Source of the DNA: Cycas panzhihuaensis
Taxonomy: Eukaryota > Cycadophyta
Reading direction: 5' to 3'
Assembly: GCA_023213395.1 (NCBI GenBank)
Contig: CM041465.1
Coordinates: 150,233,741 to 150,297,740 of the forward strand
Length of the DNA stretch: 64,000 nt
Within the stretch, counting starts at the first letter, position 1. Each line of letters opens with the position of its first letter. The position numbers were made by a program, and so were the translations under genes. The notes under the pieces are model-generated. The model did no database searches. It worked only from the letters and a program-made list of their open reading frames with translations, and was not told the DNA's origin. Of the stretch, positions 24,146 to 35,170 are shown piece by piece.

Positions 24146-26480
24146 AGGTTCGGTGTTGAGGGCATTGTGGTGTTGGGTCACCAAATTTTAGTCAAGGAAT
24201 GAGGTATCTTTGTTGGGTCAGTTTCCAGACTGAGGATCCAAATTGAGAATGTGAGATCCCAATGTCACTAATATTGCAAGGTGTGCATTATGGTGATGCA
24301 AGATAAAAGCTTACCAGTAGATTAAGAACTATTGTAAGAAGGAGATCGAGAGAGAAGAAGTCTAGTAGAGGATAAAGCATTCAAGTAAGGAGGAGCTTTA
24401 TTAAGCCATTACCAGATTGAGATCGAATTGAAGAGAAGTTTAAGACCTTATTAATATAAAGTGAGCCATGTTAGTGTGAACTAGGAATTTTACCAGGTAA
24501 TATCACTCTTTTGTTGTGTTATTTTTATTAGGATTATTTTGAAGTCAAGGCCAACATGTATGGAGAAACAATAACTTTTGAAGTTATGCATGGGTTAATG
24601 TGTGGAGGATATTCATTGGATCCATATTTTGCCTACTATGCCATGCCTATAAGAAATCTATATGCCTATGGTTATTAGTTTCTTGCATTGATTTATGCTT
24701 TGATAAAACCCTAACCCCATGCCTATCACAAGTAAATGTCAAGGTGAGAGAGGATTTTGTTCCATTAGCATTGTGCAAAAAGATTAAGGTTAGGTTGCAT
24801 GAATAAATGATTGCCTAAACTCCTTATAAGAGATCCGTCTGTATAAAGGAGGTATTTGTGTGGAATTTGATATTCTTGAAAAGGAGAGAAGTGAATGCTC
24901 ATGATGCAATGGTCACTCGGATAGTAGTCCCTATATGGTAATCTTCAGCTCTTTCTCTCCCTTTGTTGAGCAGGAAAGGGTGTCCACCCTTCACAACCCA
25001 CTCGTCTCCATTAGCAATTGACCGGTGATGAAAGTCCGATGGCAGCAATCCCTAGTGTATTAAAAAAAGGGAGCGGGGGGGAGGGGGGGGCATTGATTGA
25101 ACTATACCAACAGAAGAATGAAAAAATAGACAATGAAACTAAGGCAAACCTGAGCAACTGGTCTTCCAAGTAATTTTAGTACTGCATCTAATTGATTATT
25201 GATCTTAAGTTATAAGCTCTCACTGAATACTGGATTTCTTTCACCTCCATTAACTATACGATTGGACAATTCTTCCTTTGGATTACTGCACCAAGACTTA
25301 GTGTTTCACAGTAATCTACCAATAAAGACTAAGAGTAGAGTCAAAGTCGTTAACTATCCATTCAAGTAATAACCCAAGAAAATGCACTCCACTAAACCTC
25401 TGATTTACTAAGCTAATTATTGTGAAATCTTACGGTGACCTTATTCTCTTTGCTCAAACCCTATTCAATTGGTACTGATAGACACAGGTATTGAAGACTA
25501 GTTTCTTCTCAACCTTTGGTCATGTGTTTGGATCCTTATGTTGGCCACTTATTGTTGGCCATCTCCCATATTAAGATTTGATACAATGAACCTATGCAAT
25601 AAGAGAGGGTCATCATCCTTTTGAATGCTAGCAGGACTGTATGTGAGCATATCTACGATCACACAACCAAGAGAAGAAATGGGTTTCCAGCCATATTGGA
25701 CTTATTCAAGCCATTGATATTTTTGCTGAAGTTTATTCATGCCTACCCTATAAGAATTATGTACTTTTGGTCAAACTATAGGATTGACACTTCTGTACTA
25801 GTGTGGCCTCCGCTTGATTGAAGTTTAGGTCACATATTATAACTGCAGGTGTAAAGAAAGGACTTGCAGCTACCACTCTGTTGGTGTGTTATCGAAATAG
25901 GAGTCCAATGGCATTTGTCAAAAGAAGAGTAACCATAATCTCTATTGTCATTCAGAGGAGAAATCATTGCTCATCTAGTTACGGTTTCATTGCTAATTCT
26001 TTTATATCTCTTTCATAAACTAGTTTGAATAAGTTGGTCAGGTCTATAAGTGCATAATAGAATAAGGAAGAATCCCACCCATTTATTAAATCAATCGCAA
26101 TTGATATATTAAGGCATCATTCATATATGAGGTTATTATATCAACTTAAGCATTTTATGACTATTTATTTTGATCACAGATTAAATCTATCTTTAGTGTT
26201 ATATACTTTTTTTTTTAGTAGATATGATTTTGTTGGTGATAATATAAGGTGATTAATCGATGAGTAAGGGCAAGTTTTAGGCTAGAGTTATTACTGTGAA
26301 TGATCAATTTTATTAATTGACAAAGGGTAAATTATCTAGTAGTGACACTTGAGTTAAGTGACTTTGAGATGGCTGTGTTGATATGAAATAAAGAGATAAT
26401 CTTGGGTAATATTCTCTAGTTTCAACTTAATGGAGTTAAGTGAAATCAGTACATTTGTAATAGAGAAAAATGAATTTTGG
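24146..26480 (+). other. Interior of non-autonomous element, possible captured sequence
   Basis: About 2.3 kb without transposon motifs. Coding-like relics occur at 24555-24720 and at 24740-24950 (EVFVWNLIFLKRREVNAHDA followed by MVTRIVVPIW in one frame, after two stops). I do not recognise them. They could be leader sequence or a piece of a host gene taken into the element. Confidence 0.35.
25069..25090 (+). repeat. G-rich tract, quadruplex-capable
   Basis: A run of 22 bases, all G except for three interruptions (A, C, A), directly after a seven-base A run. At least four G-triplets lie close together, enough for a G-quadruplex. Confidence 0.7.
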
Positions 26481-26489
26481 GTGACAGGC

Positions 26490-27030
26490 ACCAACATAAC
26501 TCTACTTAAATATGTTGGAATTAATTTTTAAATATGGAAAATCAAAATGGAATGTGTCTTTAGAATAAAAGGATTATGGAACATTGTGTGTGGAAGAGTT
26601 TCAATTAATGAAAAAGGGGAGGTAATCTTCAAAAAGAAAAATAGAGTAGCCATTGATGCAATGGTTACAGCTTTTAACAAGGAGAATCTTCATCCTTCAT
26701 ACCACTTCCTTGTCTAAACTCTTCAAACTATTGACTTAGCTAAAGATTCCTAGAATCTGTTGGCATAAGTACATGAAAAAGGCCTTGAAGAAATATAAAA
26801 GAAGATCAGGAGGATAAGGAACCAAAGGAATAAGTTTAAAAAAAAAGCCAAAAATCAGCTTGATTTTGATAAGGACAATCCTCACATAGATATTACAAAA
26901 GCAAATAAATAGGGATCTGATAATATTTGCCTAAAATCTAATGAAGACCTTACCAAGATGACAAGAAACCTCGCACCTAAGATTGATGGAAAAATGGAAG
27001 TGGAAGAACCTGAACTTCAACTTCTATAGG
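26490..27030 (+). pseudogene. Gag-like fragment of non-autonomous element
   Basis: One frame, broken by stops, reads NFxIWKIKMECVFRIKGLWNI and continues Lys-rich. The Trp-Lys-x-Lys-Met plus Gly-Leu-Trp spacing is typical of the copia gag N-terminus (UBN2/DUF4219-type). Conservation is weak, so this rests on motif spacing only. Confidence 0.45.
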
Positions 27031-27221
27031 TAATTCTTCTTGGAGACACAAACACCCTAACAGAAGGTATGAGCAATCTTATCCTAGCTTGTATTAATAG
27101 ATTTGTAGCTAGGATTCAAATGAGGTTGGGATACACATTGATATATATATGTTGGAGACTATCTATGATTTCACTCAATTTAGTCATATCTTCTATCTTT
27201 ATCTTTGAAATAATCTAAATA

Positions 27222-27734
27222 GTGGCAGTGTATCCTACAACAATTCTAAAAGGCTCTTTTAAGAAAGGAATGATCATAAGAATGATACTATGTGATCAAA
27301 ATATTGGTCATCAAGATCATAGTATATTTTGGATAGGCTACTTGATCATAAGGTTCAATCATATTAAAGTAATGTCTCATATTTGTATAACCATAATCAG
27401 AAAGTATATACATGTAGTCATCATGGAAATACTCATTATACTTGGATTAAGGAATTTCTTGGGAGATATGGAGAAAATAGGGCATCTTGTTAGTCATGCA
27501 CATGTAACTAAACAGGCTACAGGTAACTATGATGAAGCAATTGAAACTCATCTTGATAAATTCATTACTTCAAGGGAGGATGATCTTATTAAAGATGATG
27601 AAGTAGAGTCTATTTGTTCATTTGAAGATCTTGTTGGACTCATTTCTGATTCATATATTAGTCACACTCTAAATTGCTCACAAATCGATGAAGATCTTGT
27701 TGAAGAGAAACATATGTTTATGCTTATGTCTTAA
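27222..27734 (+). CDS. Hypothetical protein, acidic C-terminus
   Basis: A 170-codon frame from ATG to TAA inside the non-autonomous element. The first half is hydrophobic and basic. The second half is acidic (DDLIKDDEVESICSFEDL). I recognise no domain. The next frame (27841-28140) has similar acidic character and may belong to the same former protein, separated by a frameshift and stops around 27735-27840. It could be the remains of a gag C-terminus or an element-specific protein. Confidence 0.3.
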   Translation: MAVYPTTILKGSFKKGMIIRMILCDQNIGHQDHSIFWIGYLIIRFNHIKVMSHICITIIRKYIHVVIMEILIILGLRNFLGDMEKIGHLVSHAHVTKQATGNYDEAIETHLDKFITSREDDLIKDDEVESICSFEDLVGLISDSYISHTLNCSQIDEDLVEEKHMFMLMS

Positions 27735-27840
27735 AGATGTTGACTTATAAAATATTGATGATAATAATGATGATGCTCATAATAATGGTTTATACAATGT
27801 TCACACTTTAAATGATGTTATCTCACCACTTGATGACTTA

Positions 27841-28140
27841 TTGTCATATATGGATATTGATGATATTGTCAACTTATTTCCAATTACTGACATTTATTTG
27901 TCTAATCACTTACATGATGAAGAAAGTAGAAGTAAAGAGGTGGTAACTAGAATTTTGATGGAAGACATATTTGATGAACACCTTGAAGAGTACATGCAGA
28001 AACACCTTATAGGTCCTCACCAAGCACAAGTCAACTCAAGATTGATCTATTACACATTTTGTGTAATAAAGGGTTACCAATTATACATAAAGATAAAGAG
28101 GAAAAAATTCAAGAACTGTCACTCTAAAGGTCTGCTCTAA
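27841..28140 (+). CDS. Hypothetical acidic protein fragment
   Basis: A 99-codon frame just upstream of the 3' end of the non-autonomous element. It is rich in Asp, Glu, Ile and Leu at first (DIDDIVNLFPITDIYLSNHL) and Lys-rich at the end. No family is recognised. Its position next to 27222-27734 suggests one broken gene. Confidence 0.28.
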   Translation: MSYMDIDDIVNLFPITDIYLSNHLHDEESRSKEVVTRILMEDIFDEHLEEYMQKHLIGPHQAQVNSRLIYYTFCVIKGYQLYIKIKRKKFKNCHSKGLL

Positions 28141-28343
28141 AGGCAATATCATAGGATTGAAGACCAAGATCAAATCTAAGACATTATATTCAAGACCTTT
28201 CCAAGATCAAGGCATTGTAAATTTAAAGAAGGCAAAGTACATGTTGATCAAATTAGAGTTCATGTTTAATGTCCTAAGTCCATTGTCAAGTGTTATATTA
28301 GTCTTTAGTATTCAATCATTTTTTATAATCTTGACATTAAACA

Positions 28344-28354
28344 TTAAGGGGAGG
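28344..28354 (+). promoter_or_regulatory. Polypurine tract of non-autonomous element
   Basis: An AAGGGGAGG core ending directly at the TG of the 3' LTR. Confidence 0.85.
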
Positions 28355-28750
28355 TGTTAGAGTATAATGCTTAGTTTTGTATGGTTAAGTAAAGTGTGTC
28401 ATAGGATTAATAGCCATAGTCCTAAGTCTTAAAGTCTAATATTCATTTATTATTATAATATTGTATGAGAAGATAGAAGCTTATTGGTCAAGTTAGTTGG
28501 TGTAATGTCATTGGTCAAGGTAAATGTATTTATCCCATATGCATTACATGTCTTGTATGGTCTCCCACCTATTTTGTATATAAAGGTGGTTAAGGTAGTA
28601 TATATCATAAGGTAATCATCAAGACTCGTGTTAAGTCTATGGTGCTTTGGTATATTTATGTATTATGATCACATTGGGTTATTATACTTTGATCTTTATT
28701 TATTGATTGATGACGTTGGTGATGAATGATTTTCATGTTATAATTTAATA
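28355..28750 (+). repeat. 3' LTR of non-autonomous element
   Basis: 396 bp, the same length as the 5' copy. Its end reads TTTAATA, a decayed CA. Confidence 0.95.
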
Positions 28751-28755
28751 GTATT

Positions 28756-28970
28756 TAGATTACATCCCTTGCATCAGATTATTCAAAAATATTTCATAGT
28801 ATCAAGGTGTATTTATAATTATTGTGAAAGCTTATTTACTTCATTTATATATCTTTATTCAAAAGGAGCATTTATTGATTTTAATTTGAAAGGATATATC
28901 TTTCTTATATTATTAATTTTTTTTTTTTCCAATTATTAATTAAAAAGGAATCCTACCTTGCTAAATAAAA

Positions 28971-29026
<56 letters not shown>

Positions 29027-29658
29027 ATATAGATATATATATATATAGATATATCATATTGAATAAGATAATTACCTAAAAGAATCTCTTCTTTCTTTCT
29101 TTTTTTCTATCCTTATAAGGGGAATGGTTAGGACCCTTGAAATTACCACCACACACATGCCCTTGGCCTATTTATATTAGATGAGGAATGTTATTAGCCA
29201 TCAGGTGTATTAGGTGGTAGAATAAGGTGAGAAACATTTCTTATTTTAGAGTTTAGAGACCAAGGCTAGTCCTGGAGAGGGTGAATGCCTTAGTTGGTAA
29301 ATCCATCATTGCTAGGTCTATCATTAGGTATAAGACTGATGTAGGTAGACAAATAAGTTAGGGGGGTCTAGTACCCTCTTTATAGCTTGCATACTAAGGT
29401 ATATCAAACCTAGCACTCATGTATTGGTATATTGAGTCCCTAATTTACCATGTATAGACAAGCACCATTAAACATGATAGCAACCAAAGGCTTCCCTTGG
29501 AGACCCATAAACTTAGAGCTTAAAAACCTTCTTAGGGACTAGGACACTTATCAAAACTTTATTTGGGATATCTATAACTTTGGTAAACACTTTTCAAAAC
29601 TTTATTTGGGGCATCTATAACTTTGGAAGATACTTGATAAAACTTTATTTGATACACA
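28756..29658 (+). other. Noncoding leader of copy 1, second part
   Basis: It resumes the leader interrupted at 23737 and aligns with 58380-59024 of copy B. The stretch 29110-29470 is the best kept part. It shares long runs with 58510-58880 and also with 33240-32880 on the minus strand. The segment just before gag, including GGAGACCCATAAACTTAGAG (near 29497), is shared with copy B. Confidence 0.8.
28973..29054. repeat. (TA)n/(TAGA)n microsatellite
   Basis: About 80 bp of AT dinucleotides with AGAT interruptions inside the copy 1 leader. It is absent from the aligned part of copy B, so it expanded after the copies separated. Confidence 0.9.
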
Positions 29659-30285
29659 ATGGCATCTAGTTTTGACAATATGATTGTTCCTAAATTTGAT
29701 GGATCTAACTTCTTAAATTAGAGTAGGAGGATGAGACCTATCCTTATTACTAAGGACATATAGGATATTATGAAGGTAGGATATACTTAACCAAGTCAAA
29801 ATTCAACCAATCTAGAGAAACTAGCATTCAAGGAAAATATAAAGAAAGATAATAAGGCCCTTGGTTTGATTTTTGTGCACTACATGATCACATATTTCCT
29901 AAGGTGAGTGAGACAACCAAATATAAGGAGGCTTGGGATAGTTTACAACTTATTTATGAAGGGGTGGCCTCATCTAAGCTACAAACCTTGAGAAGTCGAT
30001 TTGAGAGTTTGAGAATAATGCCTAATGATTATGTTATTAAATTCATAACCAAGGTTTAAGATCTTGTAAACTATATGAGATCCCTTGGTGAAACCTTAAC
30101 TGAACAAAGGGTTATTGAGAGAATTCTAAGATGTGTTGGTGAAATAAAAAGATTTGAAATAGTGGCAACCAGTATAGAAGTTTCAAAGGATCTAAGCACC
30201 TTGAAAATTAAATAATTAAGTGCCATGTTAATGGTAGTTAAGGAGAAAAAGAATACAAGTGAATTCAAGGAGGAGGTTAGTTTCA
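29659..30285 (+). pseudogene. Copia gag fragment, copy 1
   Basis: Starts ATG GCA TCT (MASSFDN) and carries PKFDGSNFLN and RRMRPILITK, as in the gag of copy B at 59025. Further matches include the SKLQTLRSRF region and the MPND, ERILRCVGE and IEVSKDLSTLKIK motifs. Several stops and a frameshift near 29880 break it. It ends abruptly where gypsy sequence begins (about 30286). Confidence 0.85.
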
Positions 30286-30693
30286 AAGTAACCCAATTAC
30301 AATTACTATTGGTAATTTTTCTGAAAGATATGCCAAGTGGATGACATACTTGCAACACTTCCATCTCATGATCAAATACAAGAAAGGTTCCATGAACAAA
30401 ATTGTAAATTTCTTAAGCAAACCAACAAATTCGATGATAATAATCATGCATATAGGAAATCTAAACTGAAGATGCCTCTAAAGTTTATGTGTAAAGACAC
30501 ATGTTATTAATTGAATCTAGAAATTAGATAAAGGATAAGCAACTAATATAAAATTCTATTCTTGAAGAAGTATGTCAATTCTAGTTGGTAAATCTTCAAC
30601 CTATAGATTATATGTTATAGCTTTAGCATCAATTGTAGGTTTATAGCGAGTTAGAGAGCATCAAGGATGATTCTTCTTTAAATGTGAGAGGAA
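30286..30693 (+). pseudogene. Ty3/gypsy RNase H end and pol 3' scrap
   Basis: Reads ITIGNFSERYAKWMTYLQHF, then MIKYKKGSMNKIVNFLSKP: the end of a gypsy RNase H (usual motif W..YLQ.F...I.Y..G..N..AD.LSR). Only about 200 bp of unassigned sequence separate this from the polypurine tract, so the integrase is deleted. The polypurine stretch AATGTGAGAGGAA lies at 30681-30693. Confidence 0.7.
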
Positions 30694-31030
30694 TGTAATG
30701 ACCTAACCTTGATTTAACTTCATTTTCTATCTTTATTGGATAAGTTACTCCTCAAAATATAAATGTATGTAAAGTCCTTTTCATTTCATTATTTTATCAA
30801 TTATAAATTCTTCTTGTTTTATGGTTTTATTCACCCTATGTAAGGTAGAAGCTTATTTGATACTCCACTAAGCATGAGGGTATACCATTTAGTTTTATTC
30901 ATTAAGATTGTTAGTCGGTTTGTGTCATATTATGTTACAAGTTATTGGACTTATCCTTTAATACCTTGAATCATGTAATTTATAATTTTTATTTTGTTAT
31001 GTATTATATAATATAAAAACCAACTATCAC
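30694..31030 (+). repeat. Probable gypsy 3' LTR, right end not fixed
   Basis: Begins TGTAATGACC directly after a polypurine tract, the common start of plant gypsy LTRs. No second copy lies in the window, so the end is approximate. Confidence 0.5.
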
Positions 31031-31721
31031 TCCAAATGGGTAGTGCAAAAGAGTGAGTATTTAATATGAATAAAGGAGGAATAGAGCGATAAAATAAATG
31101 TAAGAGTAGATGTTAGGTATAAGGGTTCACACAACATCCTTGAGTTCAAGATCTCAATTAACAAACATAAAAATATATAGAGAATGATTTCATCAAGTGG
31201 GAGAGCAAGCTTTTAACTTTCTAATAGTTATGGTATCATAGAAAATGGACTTTAGAATGAAATGGAATAAAACTTTAAAGTAAATAAAGGAGCACATCTC
31301 ATAATTACATAAACACACCCCTAAGATTAAATAATTGCTTACAAGGTTTTGGAAATCTATAGATATAAGTATAAATAATAGGTCCACACCATTCCACATA
31401 TAACTCTCTTATTAGTTGAAAATCCACATCAGACCAACCAAGTTGGAGTCATAATAAAATGCCTAGATATCTAGATAGTCAAGGATCATTTAAAGACTTA
31501 TAATATGGAGGTACTTTTTATAATTAGAAATAGCAGGCAATTAGAAATCATTTTTAAATAGTAATAACTAGAAGAATTTGCAACTACCATAGATCATATT
31601 TCCTCCATAGAGACACAATTGTATTAATAATAGGGTATTAACCAACTCTAAGATAATAGAAAAGTCTAGAAATAAGAAGAAGGATAGAGACAGTGGATAG
31701 AAGAGAAGAGACAAAGGTAGT
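31031..31721. other. AT-rich DNA, nothing recognised
   Basis: Between the gypsy LTR and the minus-strand copia element. No ORF or repeat is recognised. Its last five bases (AATCA, 31722-31726) form the duplication of the next element. Confidence 0.45.
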
Positions 31722-31726
31722 AATCA

Positions 31727-32202
31727 TGAAATGAGGGCAATTAATCATGGTTTATACCTAGGTTCCAATCCCACTCACGCATAAATAACATTCAATAATC
31801 AAAGAAGGGAGAGAAGAATTAATCTCAACTCCAAAGGAGTGATATATGTCAATAATCACAAAAGATCACTGCAAGATCAAATTACATTACGTTATAATAT
31901 CCTTTTACAAATAAAGCCTTGCATATACATAAAAATAATAGTTATAAGAGGCTTGAGGAATAATAAATAGATGATCATGCAAGGTGACAGTTGGCAACTT
32001 GTATGATTAAACCAAATTTTCATTATTTTAATGTTGTGAGTAATAATTTGCCAACATACATAGGCTTACAACATTAAGTTATGACTTAACCTATTCATGA
32101 CAACAATACCCTCAACATAAACCAACTTACAAAATATTCTAAATATATAATACATTGAGACATTTAAGAATTAATGAACATTCAACAGTAATTCTTCTAT
32201 CA
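31727..32202 (-). repeat. 3' LTR of minus-strand copia element
   Basis: On the plus strand, TGAAATGAGG to TTCTATCA. It aligns with 34698-35165, including the shared AAGAAGGGAGAGAAGAATTA motif. Confidence 0.92.
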
Positions 32203-32213
32203 CCCTCTCTTAA
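32203..32213 (-). promoter_or_regulatory. Polypurine tract of minus-strand copia element
   Basis: Minus strand TTAAGAGAGGG, adjoining the 3' LTR. The element at 62785 has the same tract. Confidence 0.85.
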
Positions 32214-32229
32214 TGATGAGTTCATTAAT

Positions 32230-32800
32230 TATGATACCAAGGCCAAGTTAAAACCTTTCAAATTTATCATGAGAGAGTGCCTTTATGAAGATATCTTCTG
32301 TCCAATCATTAGTTAGCTTGTAGACCAAATCTATTTCATAACCTTATACATGTTCCCTGATGAAGTGATGGTATATCTCGATGTGATTTATCTTAGTATG
32401 AAACACAAGATTCTTGGTCAATTTAAGAATACTCTAATTATCATAGAATAGTAAAGTAACTTACATCTGATTGATTCTAAGCTCTTCAAGAATCCTTCTA
32501 AACTATAGCCTTAGCAGCTATATTAATAATGGCTTTATACTTAGATTCAGTTGAAGATAATGTGACATTAGGCTATTTTTATTAACACCATGAAACTAAA
32601 GTAGAACCTAGGTTAAAATAATAGTTTGAGGTTGATCTATAGTTATCTTTACATCCAACCAAATTTGCATCTATATAAGCTATCAATAAAGGATTATCCA
32701 TATGATAGTAATCAAGTCCAAACGAAAGAGTACCTTGAAGATATCTTAAGATCCTTATTATTGTAATCATACAAAGTGCTATAATGTCTAAACTATATAT
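32230..32800 (-). pseudogene. Copia RNase H remnant
   Basis: Motifs on the minus strand in order: ILRYLQGTLSFGLDY, LIAYIDANLVGCKDN, RSTSNYYFNLGSTLVSWC (32770-32582), then decayed ALSSTESEY-type and HTKHIEIHHHFIRE-type stretches, and a final DIFTKALS-like end near 32250. This is the last domain of a copia pol. The Asp-Ala-Asp of the active site reads DANL. Upstream pol domains are absent. Confidence 0.85.
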
Positions 32801-32879
32801 CTTATCTACCTAAAAATGTATATTAAACTAGGATATGTATCTCAGTGTCTCTAATCCTAATAGCCCTTGGTAGTTAAGA

Positions 32880-33240
32880 CGATCATGTTTGATGGTATAC
32901 TTTCTCACAAGTGGTAACTTAGGGACCTAATATACCCAAAGGTATGTAGGCACCACAGAAGGCTCAATTGCCTACCCAACACCATTGACCTACATGTGCC
33001 AAATTTATAGCCTAAATAATAGATCTTTATTTAAGAGCACACTTAATAACCAAGGTGCTCACCACATCCAAGTCTAGCCTAGTCTCCAAACTCTAATGGT
33101 TTTTTGTATAACACCTCAACTTACCACTTAATATACCTAATAGTTGTCTTTCTTTATTATCTATAGAATTTTAAAAAATCTACTAGTGTATGCAATGTGG
33201 TAACTTCAGGGGTTCTAACCATTACATAAGGCCAGTACTC
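32880..33240 (-). repeat. Leader segment shared with the long-leader copia group
   Basis: Read on the minus strand this resembles 58513-58880 and 29110-29470: a GTTAGAACCC-like start, GAAGTTACCAC, AGAGTTTGGAGACTA and a GGTATAT...GGTCC..TTACCACTTGTG stretch keep the same order. It lies inside an element with unrelated LTRs. Confidence 0.65.
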
Positions 33241-34683
33241 AGGTGGTTCAATTTGGGTGTTATCTTTTTAATGTTTCAAACTTCTAAAGATTTTTATGAT
33301 TAAAATATTGAAATTTTATGTTTTAAATAATAAAAATAGAAAAAAAAATCTTTTAAAAACTGAAAAACTACTTAAAATTAACTAAAAATAGACTTAAAGA
33401 GCTAAAACATGATTAAAAATAATAAATTGATTAACTTTAGGTTAGGGACTTTTATTAAAATAGGAATATTCTATGGATATTCTAATTTTAATAACCTAAA
33501 GTTTTTAAAATTTATTTAAAAAATGAAAAAATATAGGTTTTTAAAAATTAATAAGATAGGATTAGATACATAGTGCCAAATCTCTCTGGTAGGGCTAGGA
33601 AATCTCAGTTTATCTATTCTAGTGAAAGGATGATATAGTTAGGATCAATATGAGTGGTTACATGCAATAGTTTCATCAAATGAATGGACCTCAATAGTGA
33701 GAAAAGGCTAATGAAATTGCTTAAATCCTCCTTAGTTGCTTAATCAATTAATTTACTTCAATAAAATGGCATTGTTAATAGCAAAATCATGCCCTCTAGA
33801 ATCCAGTCAACAAAAAATTAATCAAACAGAGCATCACATAATTGAGGAGGTCTAACGATGTTTGTATATTCACATAAAGGAGTTATGGAAATGAGCCATT
33901 TGCAGCTCATACAGAGAAACTTAATGATCTATCACATAATTGATCATAGGAGTAACCCATAGTTAATCAAAGGAGCAGCTTGTAGTTGATCAAAGGAGTA
34001 GTTAGATGAACAAAACACGTCACACTGTGGAGAACTAAAAGATATAATCACATAAATCTAGAAAAAAATAAGACTCGCATAGATCTAGAATTAAAGATAA
34101 CATATGCAAGTTCATCTTTATATTTCACTGATGTCTATGAAACCCAAACATCTACCGAACTTCTACTACAGTTATGTGTACTTAGCTAAAGTCAAAGAAT
34201 ATGAGAGGCATGAGTTATTACCGCTTCCTTTTATTAATAAGCTTGGCAACACCAACATAGAACACTATATCCCTTATGCAAAAGCCTAAAGAAATATTGC
34301 ATAGAATGGAATAAGGGAGGGAGGATAAATGCCTCACTCACATGTAGAAAGCTAGCACCTCATATAAAAGAAAAATGCAATTGGAAGAACATGGGATAGA
34401 GCTTCTTATATGCACCATCTATATATGGGTCTAAAACCTAATGTAATATGGAAATGAGCCTAACTCTTGGGATTAAAGTTTGATATTGAAACATAAGAAG
34501 GCTTGAAGATTTGGCTTGACCTTATAAGAGAGATGATCATAAATAACTTTAAGTAGGATATTCCTTGGTTTGATTTAGCAAAGAACCTTTGTCAAAGTTA
34601 GTATTTATGAATGATTAAAATTATTACATCTTATCCAAGGATAGTTATAATCAAGGCCTTAGCGAAGTTTTGCACTATAACAT
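33241..34683 (-). other. Leader-like interior of minus-strand copia element
   Basis: AT-rich DNA between the PBS and the shared leader segment. No protein motif is seen. Confidence 0.5.
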
Positions 34684-34695
34684 GCTCTGATATCA
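34684..34695 (-). promoter_or_regulatory. Primer-binding site of minus-strand copia element
   Basis: Minus strand TGATATCAGAGC, one base from the standard initiator-Met tRNA site, two bases from the LTR. Confidence 0.85.
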
Positions 34696-34697
34696 AG

Positions 34698-35165
34698 TGA
34701 AAGGAGTGAAATAAGTCTTAGTTTAGACCCTAGTTCTAATCCCACTGACACATAGATAACATTTAATAATCAAAGAAGGGAGAGAAGAATTAATCTCAAC
34801 TCCAAAGTAGTGATATATCTCATTAATCATAAAAGATTACTGTAAGATCAAATTATATTATATTACAATATCCTTTTTACATATAAAGCCTTGAATATAT
34901 AACAGAAACAATAGTTATAATAGGCTTGAGGAATAATAAATGGATGATCATATAAGGTGGTAGTTGGCACCTTGCATGATTAAACCAAATTAATATTATT
35001 CTAATGTTGTGAGCAAAAATGTCACTACATATATAAGCCCACAACATTAAGTTATGACTTAACCTGTTCATGATAACAATGCGATCAGCTTACAAAACAT
35101 TACAAATATATAATACAAGGAAACATATAATAATTAATGAATATTCAACATTAATTCTTCTATCA
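34698..35165 (-). repeat. 5' LTR of minus-strand copia element
   Basis: Plus strand TGAAAGGAGTG to TTCTATCA, 468 bp. It pairs with 31727-32202. Confidence 0.92.
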
Positions 35166-35170
35166 GATCA

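Larger units (their letters stand above)
23738..28750 (+). mobile_element. Non-autonomous LTR retrotransposon
   Basis: A 5.0 kb element with equal-length LTRs of 396 bp (23738-24133 and 28355-28750), a Met-tRNA PBS and a polypurine tract. Flanks are GCATT and GTATT (28751-28755), a duplication with one C-to-T change. Counting by eye gives about 48 differences between the LTRs (about 12%), mostly transitions. The 4.2 kb interior shows a weak gag-like stretch and acidic ORFs but no protease, integrase, RT or RNase H, so it would need enzymes from another element. It sits inside the leader of copy 1 and is younger than it. Confidence 0.93.
31727..35165 (-). mobile_element. Deleted copia element, minus strand
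   Basis: A 3.4 kb element with LTRs of 476 bp (31727-32202) and 468 bp (34698-35165), a PBS beside the right LTR and a polypurine tract beside the left one, so it runs right to left. Flanks are AATCA and GATCA (35166-35170), one mismatch. Inside, only the RNase H end of pol remains (32230-32800). The rest is leader-like DNA, part of which matches the leader of copies 1 and B. Gag through most of RT is missing. Confidence 0.92.

Noticed and set aside
25621-26018. Two consecutive 66-codon plus-strand ORFs in the non-autonomous element
   Set aside because: They are in different frames and have no recognisable motif. Kept only as part of the possible captured sequence, not called as genes.
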